From Agapetus fuscipes (lineage: Eukaryota; Arthropoda; Insecta; Trichoptera; Glossosomatidae): DNA of 64,000 nucleotides. Shown here piece after piece: positions 62,917 to 64,000 of the stretch. A program made the position numbers and the translations under genes. The stretch lies in NCBI GenBank assembly GCA_951799405.1, contig OX637339.1, positions 5,642,001-5,706,000 of the forward strand. The letters are read 5' to 3'. The notes below the pieces were generated by a model. The model saw nothing but the letters and a program-made list of their open reading frames with translations. It did no database searches and was not told the origin of the DNA. Position 1 is the stretch's first letter. The number at the start of each line of letters is the position of its first letter.

Positions 62917-62934
62917 TCACCTCCGGCGGACCAT
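62917..62934 (-). promoter_or_regulatory. Five-codon uORF in the SCAR 5' UTR
   Basis: In the same exon as the SCAR start, an upstream ATG at 62934-62932 opens MVRRR followed by TGA (62919-62917), 48 nt before the main ATG. The exon starts at 62961 after CTCAG, so this uORF is in the mature 5' UTR. The main ATG has the moderate context CAGCATGC. Confidence 0.55.
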
Positions 62935-62976
62935 CGTGCGGATGACGACCACTCCCTCCACCTGAGGACAAAGATA

Positions 62977-63405
62977 CAAATAATATTAGTAAAATGAGTC
63001 TGCACATGAATTGACATACACAAATTGTGACATCATCAAAAGCGTGTAGGAAAAAGGCAAACAAATAATTTATAATCGATGGCTAACGTAACGGGCAAAG
63101 CTATCGCCAAGAGAGCCTGACAATCTGGCATTGTTTTATTTCAAACATCTCTTCTTCATATTGTTCCTCATTACTGACTGAGGGCTACGCTGCAAATAAT
63201 ATTAGTAAAATGAGTCTGCACATGAATTGACATAGATAAATTGTGACATCATCAAAAGGGAGGAGGGAAAAGGCAAACAAATAATATATTATTGGCGGCT
63301 AACGTAATGGTCAGAGCTATCGTCAAGAGGCCCTAACGATCCGGCGTTGTTTTATTTCAAACATCACTTTTTAATCTTGTTCCTCATTACTGAGGGTTAT
63401 GACAC
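62977..63405. repeat. Two-copy tandem duplication of family H, 216-bp period
   Basis: CAAATAATATTAGTAAAATG begins at 62977 and again at 63193. Each unit contains GAGTCTGCACATGAATTGAC, ATTGTGACATCATCAAAA and TTTTATTTCAAACATC, which are family H blocks. The units differ by about 10%. Confidence 0.7.
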
Positions 63406-63749
63406 TTGTGGGAGCAACCACTCTTCTCCAGTTTTCTATTGTCTGCAGTGCCCGTAGTGCTCCAACCACCGAGAGGCCTGGTGCTGTCTTCACTTGATTG
63501 GTCCATCGTGTGGGGGATCTTTCAAACGCGCCAGCATATTCATAAATATATCTGTCTATTTTAAATTGATTTAAATTATGAAAACCTGTTCCCTTTAACT
63601 GAAAAATAATGAGGAAATAAATGAAATGGACAAGTCGGTTAAATACTCGGTAGTGGCTGCAAGGCCCACTTTGAACACAGTTTTTTTGCGGGCAAACGTC
63701 ACACTTCTATGTTACATACCCTTAGCAACCCATGAAAAAATATTGTCAT

Positions 63750-63880
63750 TTAAGAGCTATATTTGGTGCACACCCACAGACAGACCCGTGTAGGTTTGTG
63801 CTTGCTCATGCTGCATATACAGAGGGCTCTTGAGATGTGATACACACAAAAACAGCGCTCACTAAATAAATCATCCTTAT
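63750..63880. repeat. Family A scrap fused to a SINE-B tail
   Basis: 63755-63820 resembles family A (GCACACCCACAGACAGACCC). 63822-63880 is the plus-strand SINE-B tail (GAGGGCTCTTGAGATGTGAT, AAACAGCGCTCACTAAATAA). The last bases (63985-64000, CCACAAGCACTTTCG) resemble the start of a hairpin element that would continue past the window. Confidence 0.45.
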
Positions 63881-64000
63881 ATTATTATTATTATATACGC
63901 TTCCAGAAAAAGTGAAAATTCATTTTATTTAAAAAAAATTTTTTTTTTCTAAAACGTAGTTTTATTTTCACAATAATATTTTCTACCACAAGCACTTTCG

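Overview
This is an arthropod nuclear genome window, most likely from an insect. GC-rich coding exons sit in very AT-rich introns with GT-AG junctions, and the spacer DNA is packed with SINEs, MITEs and LINE fragments. I cannot name the species; a hemipteran is only a guess. Four conserved single-copy genes could be assembled exon by exon. I checked that splice phases join cleanly and that the totals fit the known family lengths.

Layout: (1) 1408-15588, plus strand: a mitochondrial carrier of the SLC25A16 (Graves disease carrier / coenzyme A transporter) type. Five exons are present and the 5' end lies before the window. (2) 25513-42248, minus strand: the complete PP2A catalytic subunit (mts/PPP2C), five exons, 309 aa, including a 73-nt last exon that carries the DYFL tail. 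(3) 42799-46138, plus strand: complete RACK1, five exons, 317 aa. (4) 62869-55252, minus strand: SCAR/WAVE (WASF), seven coding exons, 547 aa. An uninterrupted in-frame reading frame of 494 codons follows its TGA stop. SLC25A16 and PP2A are convergent. PP2A and RACK1 are head to head over a 550-bp shared promoter region. RACK1 and SCAR are convergent. The genes are housekeeping neighbours and do not form a pathway: PP2A and RACK1 act in signalling and translation, SCAR drives Arp2/3 actin nucleation, and SLC25A16 is a mitochondrial carrier.

The rest is mobile DNA. I recognised these recurring families by eye and gave them letters. A: a ~260-bp SINE-like element with an (AGATTATAG)n-type tail. 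B: a tRNA-derived SINE whose 3' end matches the 3' end of the resident L2/CR1-like LINE. E, F, I: TIR MITEs. G and the hairpin elements: Penelope-like or hammerhead-like termini. H: an unclassified repeat. J, K: further tRNA-headed SINEs. There are also RTE-like LINE tails, two hAT MITEs with perfect 8-bp target duplications (one resembling SPIN), a PIF/Harbinger-like MITE with TTA duplications, two TTAA-flanked piggyBac-like elements, and a 2.4-kb TIR element with repeated GTAACGGGTGTTAC motifs. The single 200-N gap lies inside a 437-bp-arm palindrome and appears to be an assembly artefact.

The best candidate for something new is the SCAR stop codon followed by 494 open in-frame codons with no early ATG, which suggests translational readthrough giving a ~1,040-aa SCAR.
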